From assembly GCA_013398955.1 (NCBI GenBank), contig VWPU01009476.1:124001-188000 (forward strand): a stretch of DNA of 64,000 nt, read 5' to 3'. The translations under genes were made by a program, and so were the position numbers. Every line of letters starts with the position of its first letter. The first letter of the stretch is position 1. The notes under the pieces were generated by a model that saw nothing but the letters and a program-made list of their open reading frames with translations, did no database searches and had not been told where the DNA came from. The DNA comes from Callaeas wilsoni. Taxonomy: Eukaryota > Chordata > Aves > Passeriformes > Callaeidae. Shown here one piece after another: positions 13,331-25,530 of the stretch.

Positions 13331-15177
13331 TACTTGGTGGGAATTATACCAGTAGTTAGAATACTTTAAGGACATAAGCCTATCTAAATCAAATTACAGG
13401 GACTGCTGACAATTCATTAAAAGGAATCAGAATATACCATCTATTTGATAATTGCAACATATAAATATAATTCTGTTATTACACAGATCACAGCACAGCA
13501 CCTGCCTCATTCTTTTAAACTGCCACACTTTTACTTGTGCAACTTTACAATGTACTTAAAATACACTGTGCCACATTTTAAAATTATTTCAACAGCAGTA
13601 GTGCTAAAGCAAAACAGCAATTTTATAAAGCCTAATACATCTGAAGGCGAAAGCACTGAGTATCTAAATATGTTTTCTATGCACAGTTTGAACTGCAGTT
13701 GTTCAAAGTGAAGTGTTGCCTTTGGTGTGGAACATGAAGTACTTGGGAGAGAAGAGCAGAGCAGCATCAAAGGAGGCCCCACCATCTGATGCCACAGAAT
13801 GCACGCATTGATTTCATATTTTGAAAGGCTTCCTTTACCTTGAATACTTAGCAGATCCAATGAAAGTCTGAACTGACCCCAATGAATTTAAATACTGCTC
13901 TAACTAAAATGCAATATTTGAAAAGGACATTCAAGTTATTCTATTATTAGGCTTCTTATCAGCAAGCACGGTAGTAATTCAGAGACAAATATATGACACA
14001 TTGGGCTTTTGGACCAGAGAGATTACAAAAACTACAAATATTACTTGTATTTACAGTTTTCAGTAGACTGTGAAGAAGAAGCTACTTTGAAATATCTTTT
14101 ATATGGTAGGCAGAGGTCGCTTTTGTAACAATTAAGTTAAAATACTTAAATAGCCTATTTTTCTGACTAGTTAATATTACACAACATGTTTTCAGCCTTC
14201 AACAAGTCACAAAGCAATTAAAATCACTTTTGGATTTGACTTTGGCATTAGGTCTTTTTCACACTTGCAGCTTTTAATTTTATACGCTGTTTAGTTTAAT
14301 TTTTAATTAATATTGGCTTTCAAAAGGACCATAATAATTTTTTTACTTGTAGCAGAATATTGAGATTCTTGTCATATTCAAGATGCTGATCCCATTTTAA
14401 ATCTGGGTGCTAGATAATACCATATGTGAAGATGCTCCCAGTATGGGAGGGAACATTGCGCATACGTTAAACAAATTTTTTGGGGAGAACCAGAGAAAGC
14501 AGTTTTATGAAAAGTGAAAACAAAATAAGTAGATAACTATCTTTTACTTCCATTATTAGCTTTTGCTTCAAATTTATTTTAAAATACCTGTTTCTAATTA
14601 ATTCTTCCCACTGTTCATGTAATCAGCAACTGACCCACAGTCAAGCTCCCTGGCACAGTCCAGAGCACATACTTGAGGGAACCTAAGATGCTGCTAATAA
14701 AAGTTGCAGCTGGTACTCCTCTCACAGAAATTACTGCTCTAGAGCAGAATCTGTGTTTGTGTCTGGGCTGCCAAGGTGGAATGCTCCATCTTGGCACGCT
14801 CTGCCCTCCCCGGGCCTGGCAGTGACAAGGGACAGCTGGACACATGCCCCAGTCTGTTGAGCTGCCATGGCAATGATAGCCCTTGGCAAAATGAACAAGT
14901 AGGAGCCATACACAACATTTCCCATTTTGCAGCTAAAGCTATCAGAGCATGTGTGCCCCAGTCCCGTAGCTGAAGCCATCCCTGCGCATCCCTGCATCTC
15001 AATACGGCCCAATTAATCTCACTTTATTAAGAATTCAACTCTGAAAAAAGCATATTTTCCCTACTGAGCTTGCATTTTTTTCTTGTTTTGCAGTTTTGTT
15101 TGAGCCCCCATGAATTAGACACAGTGTTGGTTACTTGACTGATGACAGCAAATGTTTCTGAGCAATTTTTTGGTTAT

Positions 15178-15209
15178 AGTCATAGTATAAAACAGTCATA
15201 GTATAAAAT
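15178..15209. repeat. 16-bp direct tandem duplication
   Basis: AGTCATAGTATAAAAC is followed immediately by AGTCATAGTATAAAAT, two copies differing only in the last base. Confidence 0.85.
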
Positions 15210-15624
15210 ATATAAATACGAATTAATACAAAATTATTTTATGTGTTTGCAAGTTGTCTCCAACAGCTTGATCTTATGGCTTTGTCAGACTTGAAGAACA
15301 GTTTTTTGTGCATAACTCCTAGGTCATAATTCAGAAGTTCACCCAGGGCTGAAACTTGGAGCGAGCTCATAACTGCCTCACTGATTTCACTGCCATGCTC
15401 CATACAGGAGCTGTCAAGGGGGAGCCATGCCCTGTTGATTTTATAGGGTCACATTTTCATGAGCAGTTGGTTCGACTCCCTCAAAACATAACTGCTGTGC
15501 ATCAATTTCAATTACACGTAAAAGTTGTATCAAGCTGCTTCTGCTTTGTGATTGGAAAGAGATTGCATAATATAGACACATCCCCTTTATACAGAAATAC
15601 CTGCTTCAGTAAGTCTTTGTCTTC

Positions 15625-15730
15625 CATATAAGACAGGAAAGTTGTGAAAGAGTGAGATAAAAGTGATTTGTGTAAGTCACCAAGCAGCCTACTGCCAAAA
15701 CCAGAATCCTTCAGTGTCCTGTCAGCTGTG
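15625..15730 (-). mobile_element. MIR-like SINE relic, minus strand
   Basis: The plus strand reads ACAGGAAAGTTGTGAAAGAGTGAGATAAAAGTGATTTGTGTAAGTCACCAAGCAGCCTACTGCCAAAACCAGAATCC, ending TCAGTGTCCTGTCAGC. It parallels the reverse-oriented MIR core: GAAACTGAGGCACAGAGAGGTTAAGTGACTTGCCCAAGGTCACACAGC-AGT-AGTGGCAGAGCCAGGATTC. The assignment is from memory and by eye. Confidence 0.5.
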
Positions 15731-16888
15731 AAAAAATATAATATTTCTAAAAATACTCATAGTTTAACATGTCCACTCCAGCACAGAACCTATAATCAAA
15801 CACTACCAGGGATGCAGGATAAAAATAAATAAGTGAAAGTAAAATAAAAGTATAGAGCTAAAGAAATCAGCTGGGCTAAATATTTTTTCTCTTTTTTACC
15901 CTCAGCCTTTTCCCAAAGTAAGGTAAGGAAATTTTCTGTGGGAAAAAGAGAAACTACCTTTGGGAAAACAGCAGCAATCAGTGCACAATAAAGTAACAGA
16001 TTAAGTGAAAGATTCTTATTATGTACACATCTAACAATTAACTGTACTTGATACTTTGGCCCATTTAAAAATGAGCTGATGAAGCAACATTATTTCTTAG
16101 ACTGATAACCAGCTTCTTGGATTTCAGAGAGGTCAGAGGCTTCCTTGTTTATTTAGCTGAAGTAGTCTTTTAGCTCTCTGATCTCCTCAGTCTGTCGTTA
16201 TTATTAGTCATCCTTGAGTTCTGCTTTTCAAATTCCTTGTCTCCAGCTCACTTTGCATTTCCTATTCAGCAATTTAACCCTACAGACAGTTTATAAAACA
16301 AGATAAAAATCCATAAATTAGGCGTCCATGGGTGCCTGTGCCCTATATCTTTGTCAAGGATGATCACAATCAAACACCTGTTTCTCGAGACAGCCTGTCA
16401 GCAAGCACAATTACAGGTTTTCAACTTGCCCTGCCATAGCACAAGGCAGGAGACTCATGTAGCAAGGGAAACAGCTTCATATCATTCTTCACCTGTCTCT
16501 TTTCTGGCTCTTTTCTTATTTCTACTTATTGTCTTTACAGGTTGTCATTAATACTTCTTTGAGAAAGTAAGACTTTATTAACTATGCATTATTTATTTAT
16601 ATTCCTATACGGGCACAGTTATTTCAGAGACATTATTAAAAAACTGAGATTTTAACCCGAGGAGTTTGGCAGCTCTGCCACGTCACCACAACAGTGTCGG
16701 AAGGCCAATGAGAGGCACGGGCACAAGGTGCCACAGCTAAACTCTGAGCATCACCCCCAGCAGTGTAAGTCCTTTGGAACACTGACATCCTCAGGATCCT
16801 TTCTTTCTAGAGCTGACGGCAAAATCCTCACACCATTGTGTAGACCAGGAATTTTGCCATGGACATCACTGAAATCCTAATTGTGTAG

Positions 16889-16922
16889 GGGCTTTTTTCT
16901 TTTTTTTTTCCTTTTTTTTTTT
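16889..16922. repeat. Poly(T) low-complexity tract
   Basis: CTTTTTTC then two T runs split by CC, on the plus strand. It gives the poly-Phe start of a spurious 138-codon frame. Confidence 0.8.
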
Positions 16923-17216
16923 ACTGTTGAGGAAGATGCACTAAGGACTGAGAATGCGACTTGCAATTGTGATTCCTGGCCCTTGGACAGTAGGAATAGT
17001 GTATTCAGAAACATCTTTCCTGTGAGTAGTGGTAATTTTTGGATTAATGCTGTGGACTACTCATCATCTGATACAGAACCTATTACAACAAACTCCAAAC
17101 TGTGCTCTGTTGAGCAAGGAACGATGATAATGATAATAAAAGCCTGTACACCTGTCATGGTTTTGGAACTCCCCAGTTCAGTGCTCCCACTGAAACTGTG
17201 CTGCCACTTGCTTGCT

Positions 17217-17242
17217 CCCCCCCTTCCCTTCCCTCTGCCCCC
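17217..17242 (-). other. G-quadruplex motif (minus strand)
   Basis: The plus strand has C runs of 7, 3, 3 and 5 separated by TT, TT and TCTG. The minus strand therefore fits G3+N1-7 four times with short loops. Confidence 0.7.
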
Positions 17243-17384
17243 TGCAGTGGGATGCAGAGGAGAATTGGAGGCACAGAAAGTAAAGATCATGGATTGAGAT
17301 AAGAACAATTTACTGGAAACAGCAATGACATAAAAAAACCCAAACAGTAACAGCAACAATACTAATAACAAAAGTCACGAGAGA

Positions 17385-17435
17385 GGGGGTGTGTGGGGGA
17401 GGGATGGGGGTGGGAGTGGGTATGGGTGTCCTGGG
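17385..17435 (+). other. G-quadruplex motif (plus strand), eight G runs
   Basis: G runs of 5, 5, 3, 5, 3, 3, 3 and 3 are separated by loops of 1 to 6 bases, including GGGGGAGGGATGGGGGTGGG. This is more than enough for a stable G4 with spare runs. Confidence 0.75.
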
Positions 17436-18064
17436 TGGCCAGAATCAGGACAACCACCAGGATGGAGTTGAGTGCCAGGAGAGAAAATATTTAGATTTCT
17501 GAGAGAAAATGGATATATATTCAAAAGATTCATCCTGAAGTGAGCCTTAGTACATTGTTGTAAGGAAAAATAGGATGATGCTGTATTAGTTTAGTGTCTT
17601 TTCCTTTTAAATTCCTCTAAGAACCACGAAATATTAGGAAATTCTGCCATAGTCTGAGGGCTTCTCTGTGCCTCAGAGTCTCCTCCAGGATGGTTCTGTC
17701 TTGGAGCACTACCAGGAGTACCCACACCCCATCATACTTTGCCCCTGTCCTTGTTTTGTCTGCCTTATCACCCTCACTGGCCAGGCTTGAAAGTTTCCCA
17801 TCAGAGTCACTGTGCCAAGAATCTCTAAGTACACTGCATATTTAGGACCCCTTAATTTCTCTCTCTGCATGCAACAAAGAACTCAACATTGCAGTGAGTC
17901 TCCCATCTTCATTTTCTATTTCTTTCCTAAAGGAAGCAGATCTGTTATCTCAAATATCAGCGAGCATCTAGACAGTGCACTGACTCAGTGGTACATCTCA
18001 GCCATGAATTCCAATGCCATTTCCTGGATGTCACATTTTCTGCTTTTCTGGCATATATTGCCAC

Positions 18065-19185
18065 ATGCACAAGTGCTATTCCACTCATAACAGGCCTCCA
18101 GGCAGATTACAAACCATTAATTAGTTCCCTTTGATTCCAATAATTCAGGCAGTTTTTCACCTTCGTACTAATACACTCATTGAGACTGAAATATCTGAAC
18201 TTAAATTCATGGAAGCTACAGGAGATCACGTCAAAAGTCTTGTTTAGGTCAAAGTAGATAAGAGCCACTCTTTTCTGGTTATCCACAGAGCTTGTCATTT
18301 CCTTGCAGAAGGCAATGAGGTTGGTCAGACATGGTTAGCCTGTGATTAATTCATGCTATCTAGTCCCAGTCATCATCTTGTCCTTCAGGTGCCCAGTAAT
18401 AGCTTCCAAGAGAACACACTCTGTAATTTTCTCAGGGATCAAAGTGAAGCTGACCAGCCTCTGGTTTCCTGGACTGTTTCTTCTTGCTTTTTCTGAAGAT
18501 GTGTGCAACACTGGCTTTTCTGCAGCCTTAAACCCCAGTTTTCACAATTTTCAGAGAATATAGAGTGACATCAGCTACCTTTCTGAGCATCATTGTATGC
18601 ATCTGCCTTGACCCATGGACTTTCCTGGGTCAAGATTTCATAAGAGATCTTTGACTCAGCTGTCTTCTATTGTTGCAGATTGCAGTTTCTCTCCTTAAAA
18701 ACTCTGTCTGCATGTATTGGCTTGGGAGACCATTTTTTGCTGCAGGTCACGAAGACAATACTGCAGTTCTGCCTATTCTGCATTTGCCTATCTGTATCAC
18801 CTGCCCCATTCAGAAGTGGGCCCTTGCTTTGCTTTTTTTTTTTTTTTTTCTATTACTTTTAATGCAGTGGTAGAAGCTCTTCTGTTAACATGTCCTTCCT
18901 GCACACACCTTTTTTGCACTGGAACTCAGTTGTTACTTCCCAAACTAGTTTCCTGGTACATCTCATTTTCCAGAGTACCAGGAAAGAAAACTCTTGTGCT
19001 TTCTGTCTTTAGATACCTGCCAGCTCTCCTGAGTGTTTTTTTCCTTTGGAGCTGACTCTCACAGGATCTTGCCTACCAGTGTCCTGAAAAGCCAAAGCCT
19101 GACCTCCTGAATTCTAGAGCCTGGTACATGTTTTCCTCATTCCCCTCAAAATCTTGAACTCTCTTATTTCTTGGTCACTAATTAG
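18065..19185 (-). mobile_element. CR1 LINE ORF2 fragment (endonuclease end to reverse transcriptase), decayed
   Basis: Reading the minus strand from 19185 down, the translation has CR1 ORF2 landmarks in order with frame breaks. Near 19.17 kb there is SDQEIREFKILRGMRK (CR1: SDHEMVEFKILRG-R). Near 18.83 kb is the linker that in CR1 reads 'CAGAAGTGGGCCC' on the plus strand. Near 18.57 kb is LRKVADV (CR1: LRELADV), and near 18.45 kb is PGNQRLVSFTLIPEKITE (CR1: PGNYRPVSLTSVPGKVME). From 18298 down comes MTSSVDNQKRVALIYFDLNKTFDVIS (CR1: TSSVDEGRAVDVVYLDFSKAFDTVS), where FDLNKTFD covers RT motif A. INGL*SAWRPVMSG at about 18.07-18.13 kb matches the next conserved RT block. Stops and frameshifts make it inactive. 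The 3' third of ORF2 and the 3' UTR are not recognisable to the left. Confidence 0.88.
18107..18298 (-). pseudogene. CR1 reverse transcriptase core, longest surviving open segment
   Basis: This 63-codon open stretch within the CR1 relic holds the RT palm around motif A. TSSVDN-KRVALIYFDLNKTFD aligns by eye with CR1 TSSVDEGRAVDVVYLDFSKAFD, keeping the first catalytic Asp of the F/YxD motif. It ends at a stop just before SAWRPVMSG, which is the continuation of the same RT. The YADD/FADD box is not seen. It is a dead fragment of a self-copying element, not a host gene. Confidence 0.8.
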
Positions 19186-22100
19186 CATAAGTTTAATACA
19201 ATTATATATATTGAGATGAGTGCAGAAACATGATTTAACTCATTTTATATGGATTTCCATTTTTCCTTCCAGATTCAAATTGTGTTTGAACGGGATTCAG
19301 GGAATCCTGTGCCTAGGAAGAACCACCAGGCTTAGGCATCAGGTTCCCTGTGTAATTTATCTACGTTATGCAAGGTACAGATCTGGGATAGTCTCCTGTT
19401 TCCTTAAAAACACCCTGCTTGTGAACATATTCCTAACTCTGACTGCATTCCCTCTTTGGTTCAGTGTTCGGGCTCATTCATTGCAGGAGGCCACGCTTTG
19501 GCATCACATGGTGTCATTTACAGTTTCTGCAAGGTATTTGCCTTTAAATCATACCAGTTGCACAGCTATAAATTAATTAGATGTGAGGCTGGAGAGGATC
19601 AAATCAATGAAACACAATGCTATCATGACTAGTGGTGTCCACATTTCAGAAAGTCTGTTTCTTCCTGGTGAGGCTGAATCCATCCAGAATTGCTCACTGT
19701 TTCACTGCTTTAGTGATTTTCCTTCTTGCCTTTCTAAAGAACTTTAGATAAATTTCTGTAGTTCACAATAGTTGAGGTATCATGGACTTTATTCTCTCTA
19801 ACTTAATGTGATCCCTTGTGAGGAGTTCAAGATTTTTAAATTCAGCATCCTCTAAATTAATCCAGGCAAATGACCCAAAGAAAGCAAAGGCAACAATGTC
19901 TGAGGCCTCAGAGATCTTGAGGTCTTACAGCATTATATCATCTCACAATATTTCAAAGTCTCCAAATAAGAATTCAGTCCAACTGAAAAATCACTTGGTT
20001 TTCAGGAACCAAATCTCCAGGTTTTATTCATCTCAACTCTTTAAATACTTAATCTTAAAGTCTTTAGATTTGGCAACTCCTTCTCTTTTGGACATTATTG
20101 CTAGAACATGCAGAGTCAGAATCTGAGATGACTTTTTCTCATTTTGAATAACTTTATCTGCTAATTTATTTATTTTTTTGGTTCTGAGGACATCAAGGAA
20201 CTGCAAAAGTGTTACTCCTTTGGTCTTTCATAACTTGAAGCTTGCCAAGAGGTCATTAAAGAATTTCAAATAAATAAATGTATCATTACCGTTATTAGCA
20301 CGTGACCCTTGATGCTCTAAGTCCCCATAGCCATTTCATCAGACAGGAATAAATACTTTGAAAACTGTTGTATAAGGAGCTGCTAAAAAAAGACAGGTAA
20401 ATGACCTCTAAGACAAGCTTCTATTTTTGTTTTTTTAAAACATTAAAAAAGACCCTGTAAAATAAACAGGAATTCCAATCTCCAGAATGTAAAGCATTGA
20501 GAAAGGAAAATATATGGACCTCTCCCTATGGATCAAGCAGGAATTTGTTCCATGTTGACCTTCTGCTTTGCCTTTACTTTATAAACACCAATCCCCTTCA
20601 GAGCTTGCTTCCATCCCACAGTGCTCCTGATTGATGGATCTGTTCCTGACTGCACAAGCCAGAAGGGGAAGAAGCAAAAGGCACAATTTCAAGCTGCAAA
20701 TGAAGGACCATGATGTTGGTTTGGGAAAGGGGAACCTTTGCTAGTGATCTGAACGATACGAGTAAGTATGAAGAGAAATTATCCTAAGAAATCTATAGAG
20801 ATTTCTACCCAGTCTTGGGGTAAATTCAGATAAGAAGCATTAAGTTCAAGAAAACAAAATTCCTAAAGGTGAGACCTATCAGATTGTGAAATAGTCTCCT
20901 GCTAAAAGTAGTGAGAGCAGAATGGTTTGAGTTATATCATTCAAATGCTTCACATGGTATCATATTTACCCTGTCAACAGAAGGCATTTCCATTAAAAAA
21001 AAAGGCTGCTATATATGTGTGTCAAGCACTCTAAATTTAGAAAAGCAAAACACAATATTCACTTTTTCACTTTTCCTATGTTTCTTGTTATTATTTTCTT
21101 ATGATCGGGAAAAATTCTATTGCTTTTTGTTTGTTTATTTGTTTTGTTTTGTTTTCATGCAGGTGGCTAAGAGAAGAATAGGAAAATGCAGAGTGTTCAT
21201 AATGTGGAGTTTCAGAGCTGGTTTTTTCATCCTTCAGACAGTAAAGATCAGAATGAAATTGTCTTTGGCAATTTGAATGTTTTATTTTTCCTGAATGGAA
21301 GAACACCTGAAGTGCTGAGGTGTAATTTGGTGCAGAATATGCACTGTTATATTGCCAGGAATGTATTTCTCAAGGACCTATTCGCCTCTTATGGTGGATA
21401 GAAGGACACTGATGACAACAGAAATTGCACATTTGTGAAAGTGGTTCTTGCCCTGATATGGCCATTTTACTACACTCCTGTTTCAAACACTCCGTGTCTT
21501 TTACTAACCACAGGACATTTCATAAACACAATTTTTACTCACCAAAAATATACACATATGGAAACACAGACATTTAACATTGTAGCATACCAATGCCTAG
21601 GCTTCAGCAGCATAATTCCTAAGGTAAAAAACGCCTATATGCATATACAAAAACATACTTCATATAAAATTGGACTGAAAATCAACAGGCCCTTCAAAGC
21701 ACATACCTGTTTGAGCAGGGATGCATCATTCCCAGTATGCAGCCCCTGGATGGCTGAGCCCTTTGGTGAACCAGAAGTGCTCCAGAGACAAAAAACCCAG
21801 TGCAGCTCAGCTCCCTCTGCGAGCCTGGCTCCCCGTGGCTGCTCAAGGGCCCTGGCAGCACTTTCATGGTACCTGGTAGCCCAGATGACTTCTCACAGCA
21901 AATTTGGCAGCAGAGATATGTGAGGTATCTTTTAACAGGCTACATTTTGCAGCTGAACCACTTAACCTGGCACTTCGCCTGGGCTAATTAGTCCTGCAGA
22001 GAAGATGGGCAAACCTGTTCATAACACCCTAATGCAAGCAGCCTGCTGCTCGAACCTGAGCCGGCTCATGAACGCTGCCTTAGGCTTCTGTTCAGGGTGC

Positions 22101-25100
22101 AGCAATCGTGGGGTATTACCTAGTGATGCACCCAAGGCCATCAGCCCATGGAAGAGGGGCAAACAAAACGAGCTAAAGGGAATGCACAAAAAGAAGTTAA
22201 AAACTTATTTTCTATTGTGCTTAGTCTCTCAAAAATATCGTTCTCTTTGAGTAGATACCTCTTGGCAGGACAACTCTATTTTCAAATCTTAGGGTTGTAG
22301 GAAGGCAAAGTAGTGCAAGAAGTTCTATGAATACATATCATGGTCATGTAAATTATTTATCCCAGAAAATCACTAGAGCTATTTCAAAAATATCCATAGG
22401 TTATATATTTTCAGGTACACAAGTCTTGCCTTAGCACCATTGCTAACTTTTCTTGGTTTATAATGCTGCATTTTTCAAATTCACACAGAAAGCTGGCCAG
22501 CAAATGGAGAAAAATATTGTAGAAATTGAATAAAAATCAGAAATCTCTTTAGATAATTCACTTTCACCAACAGAATTCAATTGTAGTGTAAGAGAATAGG
22601 TTGATATAAATGATTTTGAAATCAGAGTCAAGTCAATGATGAGCACAAAACAGAAAATATAGCACTTTGAAGTTAAAAAACACAGTTAGTACTGTAAATA
22701 CTAACTCTAGTTCTAAAATCATAAAAAGGAAGAGGCACTAAAAGTGTATTTCTAGGACATAAACTTAGCTTTATAAAATGCAAGTGTCCTATATGATACT
22801 GCTGGGAGAGAAACATGGAATTGGAGCTAGCTGTAAATGGTAAAGTTGTCCTGTTCCGATCTTATGTCAAATCATCCCAGTAATTCTTTGCTTTCCTTCT
22901 GCATTTGCCATAATAACTATTTATTCCTTCAAAAAAAGTGCTGGAATTTGTAAGATTCTTTGGTCTAACTTAATGTTTGATTCATAGTCATAGAAAATAT
23001 CAATTTAGAATGCTGGGTCGCTCAGCAATTTGTAAGAACAAGGTGACTCACCGCATGACAAAATTATTATTTCTTATTGGTTATTTTGGTATCTGTTCAT
23101 TATTTTAAAAATCCAACTACTCTGCTAATTTGTTCATGTTTTTTAGTTGTGTGGATGAAACACGTCTTGCACAGATCGTCTAACACTTCCTAAATGTTTT
23201 TGTGGTTTTATTGCTGCTACTTCCACTCAAAAAGCAACAAATTTCTTGGAACAGCATTTAATCTGTTCACAGTCTTTAATTCTTTGCTTCAAAGAATGTT
23301 CTTGTATCAGAAGATAAATGCTATGGCTCTCTAAAGGCTTCCCCAAAAACAAGGCTTTACACCTCAAACAATAAGGTCACATACTTTCCCTTCCTAGCAC
23401 TAGCATGCATGCACACTTCTGAGTACTAATGTGTTGTGCTTTCCAAACTCAGAACAAGATGAAAATGCCAAGAAATCTTTGGCACATCAGAGATTAGGGC
23501 TTTTCACGGGTCACCTTTGACTCAAGCTTTTGCATGAGTTATGTTTGGCACTACCCTGGCCCGGAGCAGAGGAAGTGTGGAGTGGCAGAAGGAGAAACCT
23601 CGCAGTGATCAAGGCAAGCACATTTATGTCCTGATTGCAAGTTTCCTGCCAAGGACTGAGACATAAAGAGACCACATGTGAAAACTAGCCCTAACTAATA
23701 ATTATGGCTGACATTTTAAACTTAGTTGTTTTCTACCGTTTCATTCCTTTCTTAGAGAAAAGATGCTGTCACCACTGTCTATTTCTATTGCACTCAGAGC
23801 CAATGTCCTGTTGTGCCAAGTTATGCAAAGACAAAAAAGAAACAACCCAAAAAACAAACAAAAAAAAAAACCAACAACCCCAAAAGACCCCCCACCCAAC
23901 CAAAAAACCAACAAAAACTCTAACTATAAAAGCTGTATCATGGATTCACAACAAACCACAGTTCAAAAGATGGATATTCAAGCCCACAGTTTATCATCTG
24001 TATAAAGACACATGTAGATCTAGAAGGAAAAGCTCTGAAATATCCTGGATACCTATCAGAAAATAAACAAACAGAGGTATCTGTACCTCTCTGTACAGAC
24101 TACGAGGGTATATAAAGTGACTAACTCTGACTTACATGTCTAACTTTTGATGTGTAGATTAGGGCAGATAAATGCGCTCCATACTGTGAAAGAAAAAAGT
24201 GACTTAGAAGAATGGAGCAGAGTATAATCAAATATATGCATCATTATTTTTTATTACTATATAAGAAGAATTGTAAACACCATCTATATTCATCTCTCTC
24301 CAACCTGTCCACTGGTAAGTGATTTATGTTGACACATATTACGAGACAAGATTTGTAAAAGAAGGCAAGAGCTTTAATTCAATAGATCATATAGTTGGGC
24401 TTTTTGCAGCTATAAGAGTGGGCCCAAGAAAAGTATTTTCATCATTAGAATCCTTCCGCCTCTCGCATCCCTAAGGATCAGAATTGTAGGAATATTACCA
24501 CACAGAAAAGATGTATGATGGCAGAAAAGCACTTTGAAGAAGAAAATACTGGCTAGTGGGTCAGTTCTAGGAGACCCAAGTCTCAAGTTAGCTAAGGAAA
24601 AGAATTAGTTAAAAAAAAAATAGAAAATTATAAAATAGGAGTCATTACAAAACAACAGGTTAGGATAAACAATGATTATACAACCTTGTGAGAGTGATTT
24701 GCATTCTAGCACATGCACACAGTAAATTAGAGATTGGGGTGCTATCAAACACAAACTCCTAAGAGGAATCATTGCATTTGCTGGTCCTCATCAAGTATTC
24801 AATCAGTGCAGAGTTCAAACCTAGCCAAGTCTTAACACAAAAATATATTGTTAGTCCATTACCGAAACAGCTCAAGTGAAGGTTGACCTTCTGGGAGTTG
24901 CACCTCCAGTCATGATGGCAATCTCAGCTGGAATCAGAGTTAACCAGACAAATCATAACATCCACTCTGAATAGTCATGCACCACTTCCCTATCTCTGCA
25001 ATCAATGGAGCAATCCCTTCTGTATTCCTTCCTATGGGACATGTGAAAAAAATGCGCTTCTGCATGCCCTTGTAACAACCTGCATTTGTTAGAACTGCAG

Positions 25101-25530
25101 AGTCCAATAAGCTTCAGTGCAGATGAAAAAGCCAATAAAAATACTGATTAAAGTGAAAGAGATGGCTTTGCCAGTAAAGCACACAGGAGAACCAGCACTT
25201 CAGTCCTTGTGTGCTGATTGCCACATGTCTGATAGAATCGTGCCTTATCATCGGCTTCTTTATTGTAAAACTATAGAGAAAGGATAAGAGAAAACAGCTG
25301 TGACTTTGGTAAGAAATCTAATAAGTAAGAAAAATTGGAGCACAAAATCAAAAATAGTGACATTCAGAAAAAACTCTCTGAACCCGCTTTAAAGGGGAAG
25401 GTACTGGATTTTGGGGGTTTTGGCTGTTCTGAAAAGAAGAGGCTAAATTCATCTGTTTTAGAACAGAATGATGTTCATGAAAAATGGAGAGGACAACAAA
25501 AAGGTCCTTCAGCATTTCCTGGAGAAGGAG
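19186..25530. other. Unique non-coding DNA, no gene seen
   Basis: No further CR1 endonuclease is recognisable beyond 19185, so the element's 5' part is missing or decayed. The 162-codon frame at 21435-21923 has no domain. The A/C tract at 23.8 kb is the only clear simple repeat. Confidence 0.7.
23826..23923. repeat. A/C-only low-complexity tract
   Basis: Nearly 100 bases are almost entirely A and C, with very few G or T (AAACAACCC, AAACAAACA, CCCCACCCAACC units). The open frames here (120 and 80 codons) are artefacts of the missing T. Confidence 0.85.

Larger units (their letters stand above)
10897..18064. other. Unique non-coding DNA, no gene seen
   Basis: AT-rich apart from patches at 14.75-14.99 and 17.15-17.45 kb. 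Holds the AT block at 13.2 kb, the 16-bp duplication, a MIR-like relic and the two G4 motifs. No splice-flanked conserved frame found. Confidence 0.7.

Noticed and set aside
15469..15479. GGTTCGACTCC, an exact tRNA B-box string
   Set aside because: No T-stem pairing around it, no A-box at the right distance and no cloverleaf; not a tRNA gene or an evident tRNA-derived SINE.
16881..17371. 138-codon (plus) and 104-codon (minus) open frames
   Set aside because: Built from a poly-T tract and the G4/C-rich runs; low-complexity residues, no domain.
21435..21923. 162-codon open frame, plus strand
   Set aside because: No domain or family resemblance, mixed AT- and GC-rich halves, and overlapping open frames; reads as chance.
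23704..24066. 120-codon Lys/Pro/Thr-rich open frame
   Set aside because: Created by the A/C-only low-complexity tract.
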